A stretch of DNA of 64,000 nucleotides, taken from NCBI RefSeq assembly GCF_029840635.1, contig NZ_JAOCCU010000003.1, forward strand, positions 62,001-126,000, written 5' to 3'. The DNA comes from Mitsuaria sp. GD03876 (GTDB lineage: Bacteria; Pseudomonadota; Gammaproteobacteria; Burkholderiales; Burkholderiaceae_C). Positions 27,759-36,923 of the stretch are shown here, piece after piece. The position numbers and the translations under genes were made by a program. The stretch's first letter is position 1. Each line of letters starts with the position of its first letter. Under the pieces are notes generated by a model, which had not been told where the DNA came from, did not search any database, and was given only the letters and a program-made list of their open reading frames with translations.

Positions 27759-29021
27759 TTGCCGACCGAACCCACGACCAACGCCCGATTCGCGAGCCTC
27801 TGCACCTTCGCGCCATCCTTCAAGGAGATCACCGACCAGGATCTCGCCGCGTACGACCCCGTGCGCCATCCCGACCTCAAGGCCACCCTGCGCGACCAGG
27901 CCTCGCGCCTGCATGCCGTCGCGGCCCGCTGGAACGGCGGCACGCCGGTCGAGCGCCGCGACACGCGCGATGGCACGCGCCAGCTCCTTGCCTGGGCCAA
28001 TCAGCTGTCCCTGGATCCCCAGGCGCGCGCGTCGCACCTCGCCCAGCTCGACCACGCCCTCTCGCGACAGCGCGACGACCTGCGCCAGATGGCCGACCAT
28101 CAGCGGGACTGCGAAATCGAACGGCGCGAATGCGACCGGCTGGACCCGTTGCTCGCCGCGCTGCCTGTCACCGGCGGCCGTCGCCCCGACGGCTACACGC
28201 TGGACGCGATGCGCCAGAAACTCGACGCGGCGCGAGACCGACTCGACGTCGCCGACCAGGATGTCGCGGAGTGCCGGCTGCACGGCATGCCCGACCACCT
28301 GGCCACGGTCCGCGGTCGCCTCGGCGACGTGCGCGAGTTCCTGATCCGCGAGGGCGCGCTGGCGCGCACCGAAGCGAACGCGCAGGAGGCGCCCGCCCGG
28401 CCCCTGTACCGCCCGCCGGCGCCGTTGCCCGCGCGCCGGCCGCGCGCCGCCAAGCCCGCGCCGCTCGCCGCCCTGCGCCGGCAGATCGCCCGCGCCGTCA
28501 ACACCTGCGCGGCGCGGCTCGACAGCGCCACCCGCTCGCTGAAGCGCCGCCTCACCCCGACCGGGCTCCAGCAAGCCAAGGGACCGCAGTCGCCCCCCGG
28601 GCCCGCGGCGCTCGCGCCGCAGCCGGCCCCGAGCAAGGTGATCGCCCCACCGCCATCGCCTCGGAACGACGAGGCGCTCGCGCCGGTGCGCCAGGAGGTG
28701 GCCGCCTTGCGCGAGGACATGAACCGGGCGGAGTGGCGGCAGCTCTCCCTCCTGGGCGGCACCCAGCAGCGCCCGGGCGGCGCCCACGCGGTGGTCAAGC
28801 ACACCGCGGGACCGCTGCTCGACGCCGCGCGCGGCGCGCTCGCCAGCGCCGAGAACCTCATCGCGCGTCACCGCCCGGCCGCCGACATCGAGCGCGAGAT
28901 CGCCACGATCAGGAGCAAGCTCCGGACCTACCAGGAGGTGCTGTCCGTGGCGGACCTGCCGACGGCCGCCCTCCGTTTCGAGCAGCGCGCCTGGGCGCCG
29001 GGCGCGGCGCCGGCCCGCTAG
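27759..29021 (+). CDS. Hypothetical helical protein, first of a pair
   Basis: 420 residues from a TTG start preceded by GAGG. Mostly alpha-helical and rich in Arg, Asp, Gln and Ala, with likely coiled coils around QRDDLRQMADHQRDCEIERR and REDMNRAEWRQLSLLGG, and a Pro-rich middle (RPLYRPPAPLPARRPRAAK). No signal peptide or catalytic motif. It shares style and short helical patterns with the next gene on the same strand 64 bases later, so the two may be related or work together. Secreted effectors and structural proteins can look like this, but nothing here proves either. Confidence 0.65.
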   Translation: MPTEPTTNARFASLCTFAPSFKEITDQDLAAYDPVRHPDLKATLRDQASRLHAVAARWNGGTPVERRDTRDGTRQLLAWANQLSLDPQARASHLAQLDHALSRQRDDLRQMADHQRDCEIERRECDRLDPLLAALPVTGGRRPDGYTLDAMRQKLDAARDRLDVADQDVAECRLHGMPDHLATVRGRLGDVREFLIREGALARTEANAQEAPARPLYRPPAPLPARRPRAAKPAPLAALRRQIARAVNTCAARLDSATRSLKRRLTPTGLQQAKGPQSPPGPAALAPQPAPSKVIAPPPSPRNDEALAPVRQEVAALREDMNRAEWRQLSLLGGTQQRPGGAHAVVKHTAGPLLDAARGALASAENLIARHRPAADIEREIATIRSKLRTYQEVLSVADLPTAALRFEQRAWAPGAAPAR

Positions 29022-29084
29022 TCGAGGAACCGCGCAGATGACCCGCGGACTGAGCGCGCCTGCTTCACCCGACCTCCGGTCCGC

Positions 29085-29942
29085 ATGTCCCTGCTTTCCC
29101 GACTTCTCTCTCCCTGCCTGCCCATGGCGCTCCCCGCCGAGCCGCCTCCCTGCGACGCCCCCGGGCCGCAGGGCGCGGTGACGCGCGCCCGGCGCGAATG
29201 GATCGACGCGCTGCAGCGCACCGTGCGGCGCGACCTGCCGGACCTGCCGCGCAACAGCCGGCTCTGGCAGTCGCTGCAGGCGCTCTTCGACGGCAAGGAC
29301 CACTTCCGTCCGACCTCGATGGCGGACCTCGGACGCCCCTATGGCGACATCGTCGACCTGGTCCGGCGCGTGGACGACTGCCATCGCCGGCGCCAGCACT
29401 GGGAGGGCCAACGCGAGACCGCGCTCGCGCACGCGGACCGGCAGGCCTTTCCCCGGCATGTCATCGAGGAACTGAAGCTGCGCTTCGGCGAGGGCGACCT
29501 CGCGCTCCGCCACGAGTGGCCCGACCGCCTCGAGCCGGTGATGGCCTCGATCCGCCGCACGCTCGGCACCATCGGCGAGGGCGACTGGGCCCGCGCGCTC
29601 CGCGCGACGCCGCATCCGCCGGACCCGGCTTACCTGCGCCAGGTGACCGGCCGCCTGCGCGACGTGGCGGCGTTGGCGGAAGCCATGACCCCGGACGATG
29701 GGGATGTGCTGCTGGCCAGGCTCGAGCGGATCCACGACGTGGTCACGATGCTCGACCGGCTCCAGCCGCCGGACTACGAGCGCCGCATCGAGGAGCTGTC
29801 GATGGATGTCCGCGAAACCGGCCTGGAGGCCATCGAGCGGTCCCCGATCCAGATGCGACCCCGCCGCAGCCCCGCTGGTTTCCCGCCGTGCCCGGACACG
29901 GGCGCGCCGGCCGAGCCACGCACCTCGATCCGCGCCGGCTGA
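29085..29942 (+). CDS. Hypothetical helical protein, second of a pair
   Basis: 285 residues, ATG at 29085. Arg/Glu/Asp-rich helices (RRVDDCHRRRQHWEGQRE, ADRQAFPRHVIEELKLRFGEG) resemble those of the preceding protein. The N-terminus is mildly hydrophobic but too Pro-rich for a clear signal peptide. Its stop codon lies in the first unit of a 14-bp tandem repeat that places stops in all three frames. Unknown function. Confidence 0.65.
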   Translation: MSLLSRLLSPCLPMALPAEPPPCDAPGPQGAVTRARREWIDALQRTVRRDLPDLPRNSRLWQSLQALFDGKDHFRPTSMADLGRPYGDIVDLVRRVDDCHRRRQHWEGQRETALAHADRQAFPRHVIEELKLRFGEGDLALRHEWPDRLEPVMASIRRTLGTIGEGDWARALRATPHPPDPAYLRQVTGRLRDVAALAEAMTPDDGDVLLARLERIHDVVTMLDRLQPPDYERRIEELSMDVRETGLEAIERSPIQMRPRRSPAGFPPCPDTGAPAEPRTSIRAG

Positions 29943-29973
29943 CCTGCGCCGGCTGACCTGCGCGGGCTGACCC
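29932..29973 (+). repeat. 14-bp tandem repeat carrying stops in three frames
   Basis: Three copies of GCGCCGGCTGACCT (the last with two changes). Each has a TGA, at 29940, 29954 and 29968; because 14 is not a multiple of 3 the stops fall in three different frames. Confidence 0.75.
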
Positions 29974-29990
29974 GCGCGGCCCGATCCGCC

Positions 29991-31046
29991 TCAGTCCAGC
30001 AGCTTCTTCAGCGGCGCCGGCAGCGCATAGGCGGCGAGCCGCTCGCGCGCCACCCACACGCCGTCGCCGGCCGGGCGGACCTCCGCCGCCAGCACCGCGC
30101 GGCGCGGATGCAGCAGCCAGTCGAAATGCGTCAGCACGTGCTTCACGCGCGGCAGCGTCTCCGGCGCCGCCACGCCCAGCGCGGCGCTCTGCGCCGTCAA
30201 CGCGGCCTCGTCGTCGAACAGCGGCAGCGTCCACAAGCCGCCCCACACGCCCTCGGCCGGCCGCTGCTGCAGCCAGACGCGGCCCTCGTGCTCGAGCCAC
30301 AGCCACCAGCTCTCGCGCTGGCCGCGCTTGAGCTTCTTCGTCTTGACGGGGTAGCGCGCGGGGTCGCCCTCGGCCAGGCCGGCGCACAGCGCGCTCACCG
30401 GGCACAGCAGGCATTGCGGGCCGCGCGTCGCGCACAGGCTCGCCCCCAGGTCCATCAGCCCCTGCGTGTAGGCCGGCATGTCGTCCGGCGATGTGGGCAG
30501 CAGCGCCTCGGCCTGGCGCCACAGGCGTTTCTCCTGCGCCGCGGAGGCCAGGTCGCCGTCGAAGGCCAGCAGCCGGCCGAGCACGCGCTTCACGTTGCCG
30601 TCCAGGATCGCCACCCGCTCGCCGAAGCAGAACGACGCGATCGCCGCCGCCGTCGAGCGGCCGATGCCGGGCAGCTCCGCCAGTTCGGCCGCGCTGCGCG
30701 GGAAGGCGCCGCCGTGGCGCTCGACCACCGCCTGCGCGCACTTGTGCAGGTTGCGCGCGCGGCTGTAGTAACCCAGCCCGGCCCAGGCGGCCATCACCTC
30801 GTCGTTGGGCGCCGCGGCCAGCGCCGCCACGTCGGGGAAGCGCTCCAGGAAGCGCTTGTAGTAGCCCAGCACCGTGGTCACCTGCGTCTGCTGCAGCATG
30901 ATCTCCGACAGCCACACGCGGTACGGGTCGCGGGTGTTCTGCCACGGCAGGTCGTGCCGCCCCTCGCGGCGCTGCCACGCCAGCAGCCGCGGCGCGAAAT
31001 CGCCGCGCACCGCGTCCACGCGGTCTCTCAGATCGTCGTCGGTCAT
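29991..31046 (-). CDS. mutY: Adenine DNA glycosylase MutY
   Basis: 351 residues. LPWQNTRDPYRVWLSEIMLQQTQV holds the catalytic Glu, LPGIGRSTAAAIASF is the helix-hairpin-helix, AILDGNVKRVLGR carries the catalytic Asp, and CATRGPQCLLCPVSALC is the [4Fe-4S] motif; a C-terminal NUDIX-like domain (WWLWLEHEG...LWTLPLF) recognises 8-oxoG. It removes A paired with 8-oxoG. The ATG at 31046 was chosen at MTDDDLRDRV. It follows mutM after 43 bases, so the two oxidised-guanine repair enzymes are co-transcribed. Confidence 0.95.
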   Translation of the reverse strand: MTDDDLRDRVDAVRGDFAPRLLAWQRREGRHDLPWQNTRDPYRVWLSEIMLQQTQVTTVLGYYKRFLERFPDVAALAAAPNDEVMAAWAGLGYYSRARNLHKCAQAVVERHGGAFPRSAAELAELPGIGRSTAAAIASFCFGERVAILDGNVKRVLGRLLAFDGDLASAAQEKRLWRQAEALLPTSPDDMPAYTQGLMDLGASLCATRGPQCLLCPVSALCAGLAEGDPARYPVKTKKLKRGQRESWWLWLEHEGRVWLQQRPAEGVWGGLWTLPLFDDEAALTAQSAALGVAAPETLPRVKHVLTHFDWLLHPRRAVLAAEVRPAGDGVWVARERLAAYALPAPLKKLLD

Positions 31047-31089
31047 CGGAAGGATCGGTCGGTGGGGCGGGCCTGGCTCGCGGACGCGC

Positions 31090-31941
31090 TCATCGTTTCT
31101 GGCATGTCGGGCAGAAGAAGGTCGAGCGCTGCCCCTGCACGATGCGGCGGATCTTGGTGCCGCACTGCCGGCAGGGTTCGCCCTCGCGGCCATAGACCCG
31201 CGCCTGCATCTGGAAGCTGCCGGCCACGCCGTGCGCGTCCTTGAAGTCGCGCAACGTGCTGCCGCCGGCCTCCAGCGCCTCGCCCAGCACGCGCCGCAGC
31301 GCCGCCGCCAGCTTCTCGGCCCGCGGCCGGCTCAGCTTGCCCGCGGCCACGCGCGGATTGACGCCGGCGAGGAACAGCGCCTCGCACGCATAGATGTTGC
31401 CCGCGCCGACGACCACGTCGCCGGCCAGGATCGCCTGCTTCACCGCGACGCGCCGGCCGCGGAAGCCCTCGTGCAGGTAGGGGCCGTGGAATTCGATGTC
31501 GAACGGCTCCAGCCCGATGCGCGCCAGCAGCTTGGCCGCGGGTTCCACCGCCAGCCCGTCCGACCACACCACCGCGCCGAAGCGCCGCGGATCGGTCAGC
31601 CGCAGCACGCCGCGGTCGGTCACCAGGTCGAAGTGGTCGTGCGGGCCGGCCATCGGCGGCGACTCCCGGAACGCCAGCGACCCCGACATGCCCAGGTGCA
31701 GCAGCAGGCCGCCCTCGTCCTCGCCGGCATGGCCGGGGGCCTCGGCGGTCGGCGCCAGCGGCAGCCACAGGTATTTGCCGCGCCGGGTCGCCTCGCCCAC
31801 CCGCCGGCCGATCAGCCGTTCCGCGGCGACGCCCAGCGGCCATCGCAGCGGCTTTCCCAGCCGCACGTCGAGCACGCGAGCCCCCGCGATCGCCGGGGCA
31901 AAACTTCGTCGTGTAACTTCAACTTCCGGTAACTCGGGCAT
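31090..31941 (-). CDS. mutM: Formamidopyrimidine-DNA glycosylase
   Basis: 283 residues. Begins [12 protein letters not shown] with catalytic Pro/Glu, contains [10 protein letters not shown] with the beta-elimination Lys, the H2TH region [16 protein letters not shown], and ends in a zinc finger CRQC...CPTC. It removes 8-oxoG and FapyG. The conserved MPELPEVE fixes the start at 31941. An insert of ~12 acidic residues ([14 protein letters not shown]) precedes LLLHLGMSG. Divergent from the TPR gene across 92 bases. Confidence 0.96.
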   Translation of the reverse strand: MPELPEVEVTRRSFAPAIAGARVLDVRLGKPLRWPLGVAAERLIGRRVGEATRRGKYLWLPLAPTAEAPGHAGEDEGGLLLHLGMSGSLAFRESPPMAGPHDHFDLVTDRGVLRLTDPRRFGAVVWSDGLAVEPAAKLLARIGLEPFDIEFHGPYLHEGFRGRRVAVKQAILAGDVVVGAGNIYACEALFLAGVNPRVAAGKLSRPRAEKLAAALRRVLGEALEAGGSTLRDFKDAHGVAGSFQMQARVYGREGEPCRQCGTKIRRIVQGQRSTFFCPTCQKR

Positions 31942-32033
31942 CCTCGAATCATAGGCGCGACGCTTTTCAAGCGTCCCTAGAATGGTCCGCGGCTTGCCCG
32001 GCAAGCCTTCCCGCCCAGTTCAGGAGTTCCTCC

Positions 32034-33854
32034 ATGCCCGCCCTCGTGCGCCACCCCCGGTGGCTCGTTGCCGCCCTCGCCCTGAGCTGCGCCGCCCACG
32101 CCCAGTCTCCCGCTCCCACCCCCGCCCAGGCCCCCGCCGAGGCCGCCTCCGCGCCGGCGTCCGCCGCTTCCGAGCCGGTGGTCAATTCCGACCTCGACGC
32201 GCCGATGTTCTATCAGCTGCTGATCGGCGAGATGGAGCTGCAGGGCGGCCAACCCGGCACCGCGTACCAGGTGCTGCTCGACGCCGCGCGCCGCAGCGGC
32301 GACGAGGAGCTGTTCCGCCGCGTCGTCCAGATCGCGCTGCAGGCGCGCGCGGGCGACCAGGCCGTCATCGCCGCCCGCGCCTGGCGCGACGCGGTGCCCA
32401 CCTCGCTCGAGGCGCACCGCACGCTGATCCAGCTGCTGGCGCTGCTGAACCGCCCGGCCGAGGTGCCGCCGATCCTGCGCTCGCTGCTGGCGCTGACGCC
32501 GGCCGACGGCCGCGGCCCGGTGATCGCGTCGCTGCCGGGGCTGTTCCAGCGCAATCCGGAACCGGCGCGCATCCAGGAGGCCTTCGAGCCGCTGCTGCGC
32601 GAGACCGCCGCCCGGCCCGAGACCCGGTTCGCCTCGCTGCTGGTGCTGGCGCAGTTCGCCAAGAACGCCGACCACGCGGAGACCGCGCTGATCCACGTCC
32701 GCGCCGCGGCCAAGGACTTCCCGGACCGCGAGGAACCGCTGCTGATGGCGCTGGAGCTGCTGCCGCGCCGCCCCGAGGCCGAGGCGCTGATCACCGCCGA
32801 GCTGCAGGCCAAGCCCGACAAGCAGGCGCTGCGGCTGGCGTACGCCCGGGCGCTCGCCCGCGCCCAGCGGCCCGGCGACGCGGCGCGCGAGTTCCGCATC
32901 CTGACCCAGGAGTCGCCCGACGAACCCGGCCACTGGCTGGCGCTGGGCTCGCTGGAACTGGACCTGCAGCATCCCGACGCCGCCGAGGACGCGCTGCAGC
33001 GCTACCTGAAGCTGGTGGACAAGCCGGCCTCGTCGTCGCTGGCCGAGCGCGCGATCGCCGCCGCCGGCCTGGACCGCGCCGACAAGGAAGCCAAGCTGCA
33101 GGGCCAGCTGCTGCTGGCGCAGGCGGCCGAGATGCGCGGCGACTACAAGACCGCCGAGAAGCGCCTGAGCGGCCTGGAGGCCACGCCGGGCAACCTGGAC
33201 ATCACCTTCCGCCGCGCGTCGCTGCTGGCCCGCCAGGGCAAGCTCGACGAAGGCCGCAAGCTGCTGCAGCAACTGCCCGAGACCCGCGAGCAGGACCGCC
33301 GCGCCCGCGTGCTGGCCGAGTCGCAGCTGCTGCGCGAGAACAAGCAGTGGCAGGCCGCCTACGACCTGCTGGGCACCGCGATCAAGCAGTCGCCCGAGGA
33401 CGCCGACCTGATCTACGAGCAATCGATGATGGCCGAGAAGCTGGGCCGCGCGACCGAGATGGAAGCGCTGCTGCAGAAGGTGATCCAGCTCAAGCCGCAG
33501 CATTACCACGCGTACAACGCCCTGGGTTACTCGCTGGCCGATCGCAACGAGCGGCTGCAGGAGGCGCGCGACCTGATCTCCAAGGCGCTGAGCTTCGCCC
33601 CGGGCGAGCCCTTCATCGTCGACAGCATGGGCTGGGTGGAGTTCCGCCTGGGCCGGCTGGGCGAGGCGGAGCGGCTGCTGCGCCAGGCCTACGGCTCGCG
33701 CCCGGATCCGGAGATCGCCGCCCACCTGGGCGAGGTGCTCTGGGCCGCCGGCCAGCAGGACGAGGCGCGCCGCATCCTCGCCGACGCGGCCCGGCGCGAT
33801 CCGCGCAACGAGGCGCTGCAGGCCGCGATGCAACGCCTGCAGGTCCGCCCCTGA
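32034..33854 (+). CDS. Exported tetratricopeptide-repeat protein
   Basis: 606 residues: signal peptide cleaved near AHAQ, an Ala/Pro/Ser-rich linker, then many TPR units (for example EDADLIYEQSMMAEKLGRA, YHAYNALGYSLADRNERLQEA and AHLGEVLWAAGQQDEARRIL). Its place before lolB is the standard betaproteobacterial order (TPR-lolB-ispE), which suggests a role in envelope or lipoprotein handling, though the function is not established. The stop overlaps the lolB start by one base (TGATG). Confidence 0.9.
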   Translation: MPALVRHPRWLVAALALSCAAHAQSPAPTPAQAPAEAASAPASAASEPVVNSDLDAPMFYQLLIGEMELQGGQPGTAYQVLLDAARRSGDEELFRRVVQIALQARAGDQAVIAARAWRDAVPTSLEAHRTLIQLLALLNRPAEVPPILRSLLALTPADGRGPVIASLPGLFQRNPEPARIQEAFEPLLRETAARPETRFASLLVLAQFAKNADHAETALIHVRAAAKDFPDREEPLLMALELLPRRPEAEALITAELQAKPDKQALRLAYARALARAQRPGDAAREFRILTQESPDEPGHWLALGSLELDLQHPDAAEDALQRYLKLVDKPASSSLAERAIAAAGLDRADKEAKLQGQLLLAQAAEMRGDYKTAEKRLSGLEATPGNLDITFRRASLLARQGKLDEGRKLLQQLPETREQDRRARVLAESQLLRENKQWQAAYDLLGTAIKQSPEDADLIYEQSMMAEKLGRATEMEALLQKVIQLKPQHYHAYNALGYSLADRNERLQEARDLISKALSFAPGEPFIVDSMGWVEFRLGRLGEAERLLRQAYGSRPDPEIAAHLGEVLWAAGQQDEARRILADAARRDPRNEALQAAMQRLQVRP

Positions 33855-34438
33855 TGCGGCGGCGGCGATTCGGCGCCGGCGCGCTCGCGCTGGCGGTGCT
33901 GGGGCCGGCGGTGCTCGCCGGATGCAGTTCGGTGCCGAAGGCGGACGGCGCGGCAGCGGCGGCGCTCAAGGACGCGCCGCGGCTGACCGGCAAGTTCGGG
34001 TTGATCGTCCCGCCGTCCGGCAGCCAGCGCGGCCAGAACGTCACCGCCAGCTTCGAGCTGGTCGGCGACCCGCGCCGCGGCCAGCTGGAGATGAGCGGCC
34101 CGACGGGCAGCCTGGTCGCGCGCGTGTCCTGGCAACCGGGGTCGGCCTGGCTCAAGACGCCCGACGGCGACCGCGCCTACGACGACATCGACGCGCTGAC
34201 GCAGGAGCTGCTCGGCGAGGCGCTGCCGCTGCAGGCGCTGTTCGACTGGCTGCGCGGCCGCCCCTGGCCGCAGGCGCCCTCGCGTGCCGCCGGCGACCAG
34301 GCCTTCCAGCAGCTCGGCTGGCAGGTCGACCTGCGCCGCTTCGGCGACCAGTTGATCTCCGCCCAGCGGCTCAATCCGAACGGCCCGGAACCGTTGGCGA
34401 CGCTGCGGCTGAAACTCGATTCGCCCGCCGCGCCCTGA
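33854..34438 (+). CDS. lolB: Outer-membrane lipoprotein receptor LolB
   Basis: 194 residues with lipobox LAGC (residues 21-24) and the LolB beta-barrel core (TGKFGLIV, SFELVGDPRRGQLEMSGPTGS, DDIDALTQELLGEALPLQALFDWLRG). It accepts lipoproteins from LolA and inserts them in the outer membrane. Start overlaps the TPR gene. Followed by ispE after 121 bases, the common linkage. Confidence 0.92.
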   Translation: MRRRRFGAGALALAVLGPAVLAGCSSVPKADGAAAAALKDAPRLTGKFGLIVPPSGSQRGQNVTASFELVGDPRRGQLEMSGPTGSLVARVSWQPGSAWLKTPDGDRAYDDIDALTQELLGEALPLQALFDWLRGRPWPQAPSRAAGDQAFQQLGWQVDLRRFGDQLISAQRLNPNGPEPLATLRLKLDSPAAP

Positions 34439-34559
34439 TATCCCCAAACTGCCCTCAGGTATTTTTCGAGCAGTTTTCACGGGGGAAACACGGGCCGCTC
34501 GTTAATCGCACGGGCGGCGCTCCCAAATTCCAGGGAAGGCGGCGGCATACTGCGCCGCC

Positions 34560-35657
34560 ATGTCGACGTCCATGACCTCCACCCCCACTCCCGCGGCGCC
34601 GCTGAAGGCGCTGTACGACGTGCCGGCGCCGGCCAAGCTCAACCTGTTCCTGCACGTCGTGGGCAAGCGGCCGGACGGCTATCACCTGCTGCAGTCGCTG
34701 TTCGTGCTGATCGACTGGGCGGACACGCTGCACTTCGAGCGCCGCGAGGACGGGGCGCTGCATCGCCATGACCGCGGCGACGCGCTGCCGCCGGACGACC
34801 TCTGCCTGCGCGCCGCGCGCGCGCTGCGCCAGGCCAGCGGCTGCGCCTTCGGGGCGGACATCCATGTCGAGAAGCGCCTGCCCTCGGGCGCGGGGATGGG
34901 CGGGGGCTCGTCGGACGCGGCCAGCACGCTGCTGGCGCTGAACCGGCTGTGGGGGCTGAACTGGTCGCGCCGGCGGCTGCTGCCGATCGCGCTCCAGCTG
35001 GGCGCGGACGTGCCGTTCTTCGTCGGCGGGCGCAATGCCTTCGTCGAGGGCATCGGCGAGGTGCTGACCCCGCTGGAGGTGCCGGAACTGCGCCTGGCGG
35101 TCGTGAAACCGGCGGCCAGCATCGGCACCAAGGAAATTTTTTCCAGCCCCCTGTTGCAAAGGTCAAAAAGCGTGGCTATAGTAGCGGGCTTTCCTGCAGC
35201 GAACGGCCGACGCAGCGAAGACAACCTGGGAACCCTTTCGGGGGCAGGTTTTCAGAGCGACGAAGCCAATAGCTCGGGTGAACGCGAAGACAGTATGTCG
35301 AGCGATCACCAAACGCCGGAAATACTCGTGCAGCAGTTGTACGAAGGTTGGGGCAGAAATGATCTGCAACCACCCGCGGAAGCTGCGAGTCGCGAAGTAT
35401 CTTCAGCGCTTGAATGGTTGCAAGCCCGCTACGAAAATTCTCGGATGACGGGTTCAGGCAGTGCGGTTTTTGCTATAGTTCAGCCCTCGCGAATTGCTCT
35501 GCAAAACGCGACGCAGGAAATAGACAAGGTCACCGGCCTGGAGAGCAATCTCAAGGCGACACCGGAAGGCGGGTTCCAGGAACTCCCGGACGGTTGGGTC
35601 GGAAGGATGTGTCGCAGTCTGTCGGTTCACCCCTTGCGGGGCTGGGCGGAAGATTGA
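34560..35657 (+). CDS. ispE: 4-diphosphocytidyl-2-C-methyl-D-erythritol kinase, enlarged
   Basis: 365 residues against the usual ~280-300. The GHMP kinase core is clear: APAKLNLFLHVVGKRPDGYH, LPSGAGMGGGSSDAAS, GADVPFFVGG, GRNDLQPPA and MTGSGSAVFA. It phosphorylates CDP-methylerythritol in the MEP isoprenoid pathway. Two segments do not fit the family: about residues 201-262, between IFSSPLL and GWGRNDLQ, and about 307-340 near the end. The first is of lower GC, polar and probably a surface loop; both contain a sequence looking like a sigma70 -10. The frame is continuous, so the enzyme may still work. Confidence 0.88.
   Translation: MSTSMTSTPTPAAPLKALYDVPAPAKLNLFLHVVGKRPDGYHLLQSLFVLIDWADTLHFERREDGALHRHDRGDALPPDDLCLRAARALRQASGCAFGADIHVEKRLPSGAGMGGGSSDAASTLLALNRLWGLNWSRRRLLPIALQLGADVPFFVGGRNAFVEGIGEVLTPLEVPELRLAVVKPAASIGTKEIFSSPLLQRSKSVAIVAGFPAANGRRSEDNLGTLSGAGFQSDEANSSGEREDSMSSDHQTPEILVQQLYEGWGRNDLQPPAEAASREVSSALEWLQARYENSRMTGSGSAVFAIVQPSRIALQNATQEIDKVTGLESNLKATPEGGFQELPDGWVGRMCRSLSVHPLRGWAED
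35154..35182 (+). promoter_or_regulatory. Sigma70-like promoter inside ispE
   Basis: TTGCAA and TATAGT are separated by exactly 17 bases, inside the lower-GC insert of ispE. It would drive the downstream tRNA-Gln and prs genes. Match to consensus is 4/6 and 5/6. Confidence 0.5.
35471..35479 (+). promoter_or_regulatory. Extended -10 promoter inside the ispE 3' part
   Basis: TGCTATAGT is an extended -10 in the second unusual segment of ispE, 217 bases before tRNA-Gln; the -35 position is poor. It shares the core GGCTATAGT/TGCTATAGT with the site 300 bases earlier. Confidence 0.45.
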
Positions 35658-35670
35658 AAGTTGTAGGGTG

Positions 35671-35685
35671 TTGTTCTACGAACAA
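35671..35685. repeat. Short palindrome upstream of tRNA-Gln
   Basis: TTGTTC-TAC-GAACAA, a perfect 6-bp inverted repeat 11 bases before the tRNA. It may be an operator or a processing hairpin; no regulator can be assigned. Confidence 0.4.
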
Positions 35686-35695
35686 TGTCCTGTGT

Positions 35696-35772
35696 AGGGG
35701 AGTCGCCAAGTTGGTCAAGGCATCGGATTTTGATTCCGACATGCGAGGGTTCGAGTCCTTCCTCCCCTGCCA
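35696..35772 (+). tRNA. tRNA-Gln (UUG)
   Basis: 77 bases with encoded CCA. AGGGGAG pairs with CTCCCCT, anticodon loop TTTTGAT gives UUG, T-loop TTCGAGT. The usual U1-A72 pair of tRNA-Gln is A1-U72 here. It lies between ispE and prs, a common betaproteobacterial arrangement. Confidence 0.95.
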
Positions 35773-35842
35773 AATTCTCAGTTAGTTCAATCCGGGACCC
35801 GCTGGGTTGGCCACCGGGCCATAAATCTAAGGATGGCCCGTC

Positions 35843-36805
35843 GTGCTGCTCAATACCGTCCTCTTCACGGGTAACGCTAACCCGTCCCTCTCCAAAGAAA
35901 TCGCCACGCACCTGGGCCTCGAGCTCGGCAAGGCCGTGGTCGGTCGGTTTTCCGACGGCGAGGTGGCTGTCGAGATCCAGCAGAACGTCCGCGCCCGCGA
36001 CGTCTTCGTGATCCAGCCCACCTGCGCGCCGACGAACGAGAACCTGATGGAGCTGCTCATCATGGCCGATGCGTTGAAGCGCGCCAGCGCGCGCCGCATC
36101 ACCGCCGTGATCCCCTACTTCGGTTACGCGCGCCAGGACCGCCGTCCGCGTTCGACGCGGGTGCCGATCTCGGCCAAGGTCGTGGCCAACCTGCTGGAGA
36201 CCGTCGGCGTCGAGCGCGTGCTGACGATGGACCTGCACGCGGACCAGATCCAGGGCTTCTTCGACATCCCGGTGGACAACATCTACGCGTCGCCGGTGCT
36301 GCTGTCGGACCTGAAGGCCCGCAACTATTCGGACCTGGTGGTGGTGAGCCCGGACGTCGGCGGCGTGGTGCGCGCCCGCGCGCTGGCCAAGCAGCTGGGC
36401 TGCGACCTGGCGATCATCGACAAGCGCCGTCCGGCCGCGAACGTCTCCGAAGTGATGCACGTGATCGGCGAGATCGACGGCCGCAACTGCGTGATCATGG
36501 ACGACATGATCGACACCGCCGGCACGCTGGTGAAGGCGGCGGAAGTGCTGAAGGACCGGGGCGCCAAGAGCGTCTTCGCCTACTGCACGCACCCGATCCT
36601 GTCGGGCCCGGCGATCGAGCGCATCGCCGGTTCGCACCTGGACGAAGTCGTCATCAGCAACACGATCCCGCTGTCGGAAGCGGCCAAGGCCTGCGGCAAG
36701 ATCCGCCAGCTGTCGGTGGCCTTCCTGTTCGCCGAGACGATCCGCCGCATTTCGGACGGTGAATCGGTGACCTCGTTGTTCTCGGAGCAGAACAACAACT
36801 TCTGA
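35843..36805 (+). CDS. prs: Ribose-phosphate pyrophosphokinase
   Basis: 320 residues from a GTG start with AAGGA nine bases before it. [18 protein letters not shown], the flexible-loop [21 protein letters not shown], the metal-site [18 protein letters not shown] and the PRPP loop [13 protein letters not shown] are all present. It makes PRPP for nucleotide, His and Trp synthesis. A terminator follows at 36820. Confidence 0.97.
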   Translation: MLLNTVLFTGNANPSLSKEIATHLGLELGKAVVGRFSDGEVAVEIQQNVRARDVFVIQPTCAPTNENLMELLIMADALKRASARRITAVIPYFGYARQDRRPRSTRVPISAKVVANLLETVGVERVLTMDLHADQIQGFFDIPVDNIYASPVLLSDLKARNYSDLVVVSPDVGGVVRARALAKQLGCDLAIIDKRRPAANVSEVMHVIGEIDGRNCVIMDDMIDTAGTLVKAAEVLKDRGAKSVFAYCTHPILSGPAIERIAGSHLDEVVISNTIPLSEAAKACGKIRQLSVAFLFAETIRRISDGESVTSLFSEQNNNF

Positions 36806-36819
36806 TCGCTACAGAGTAC

Positions 36820-36847
36820 CGGCCGCTGTTCGCGAGGACAGCGGCCG
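36820..36847 (+). terminator. Intrinsic terminator after prs
   Basis: CGGCCGCTGT and ACAGCGGCCG are 10-bp arms around TCGCGAGG, followed by TTT. It separates prs from rplY. Confidence 0.7.
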
Positions 36848-36923
36848 TTTCGCGAAGGTGCCTGGTCGCGGGGCCTTCACCCGGAACGTCAATGGTGGCG
36901 TTCCGTCCATCTTGGAGATTGAT

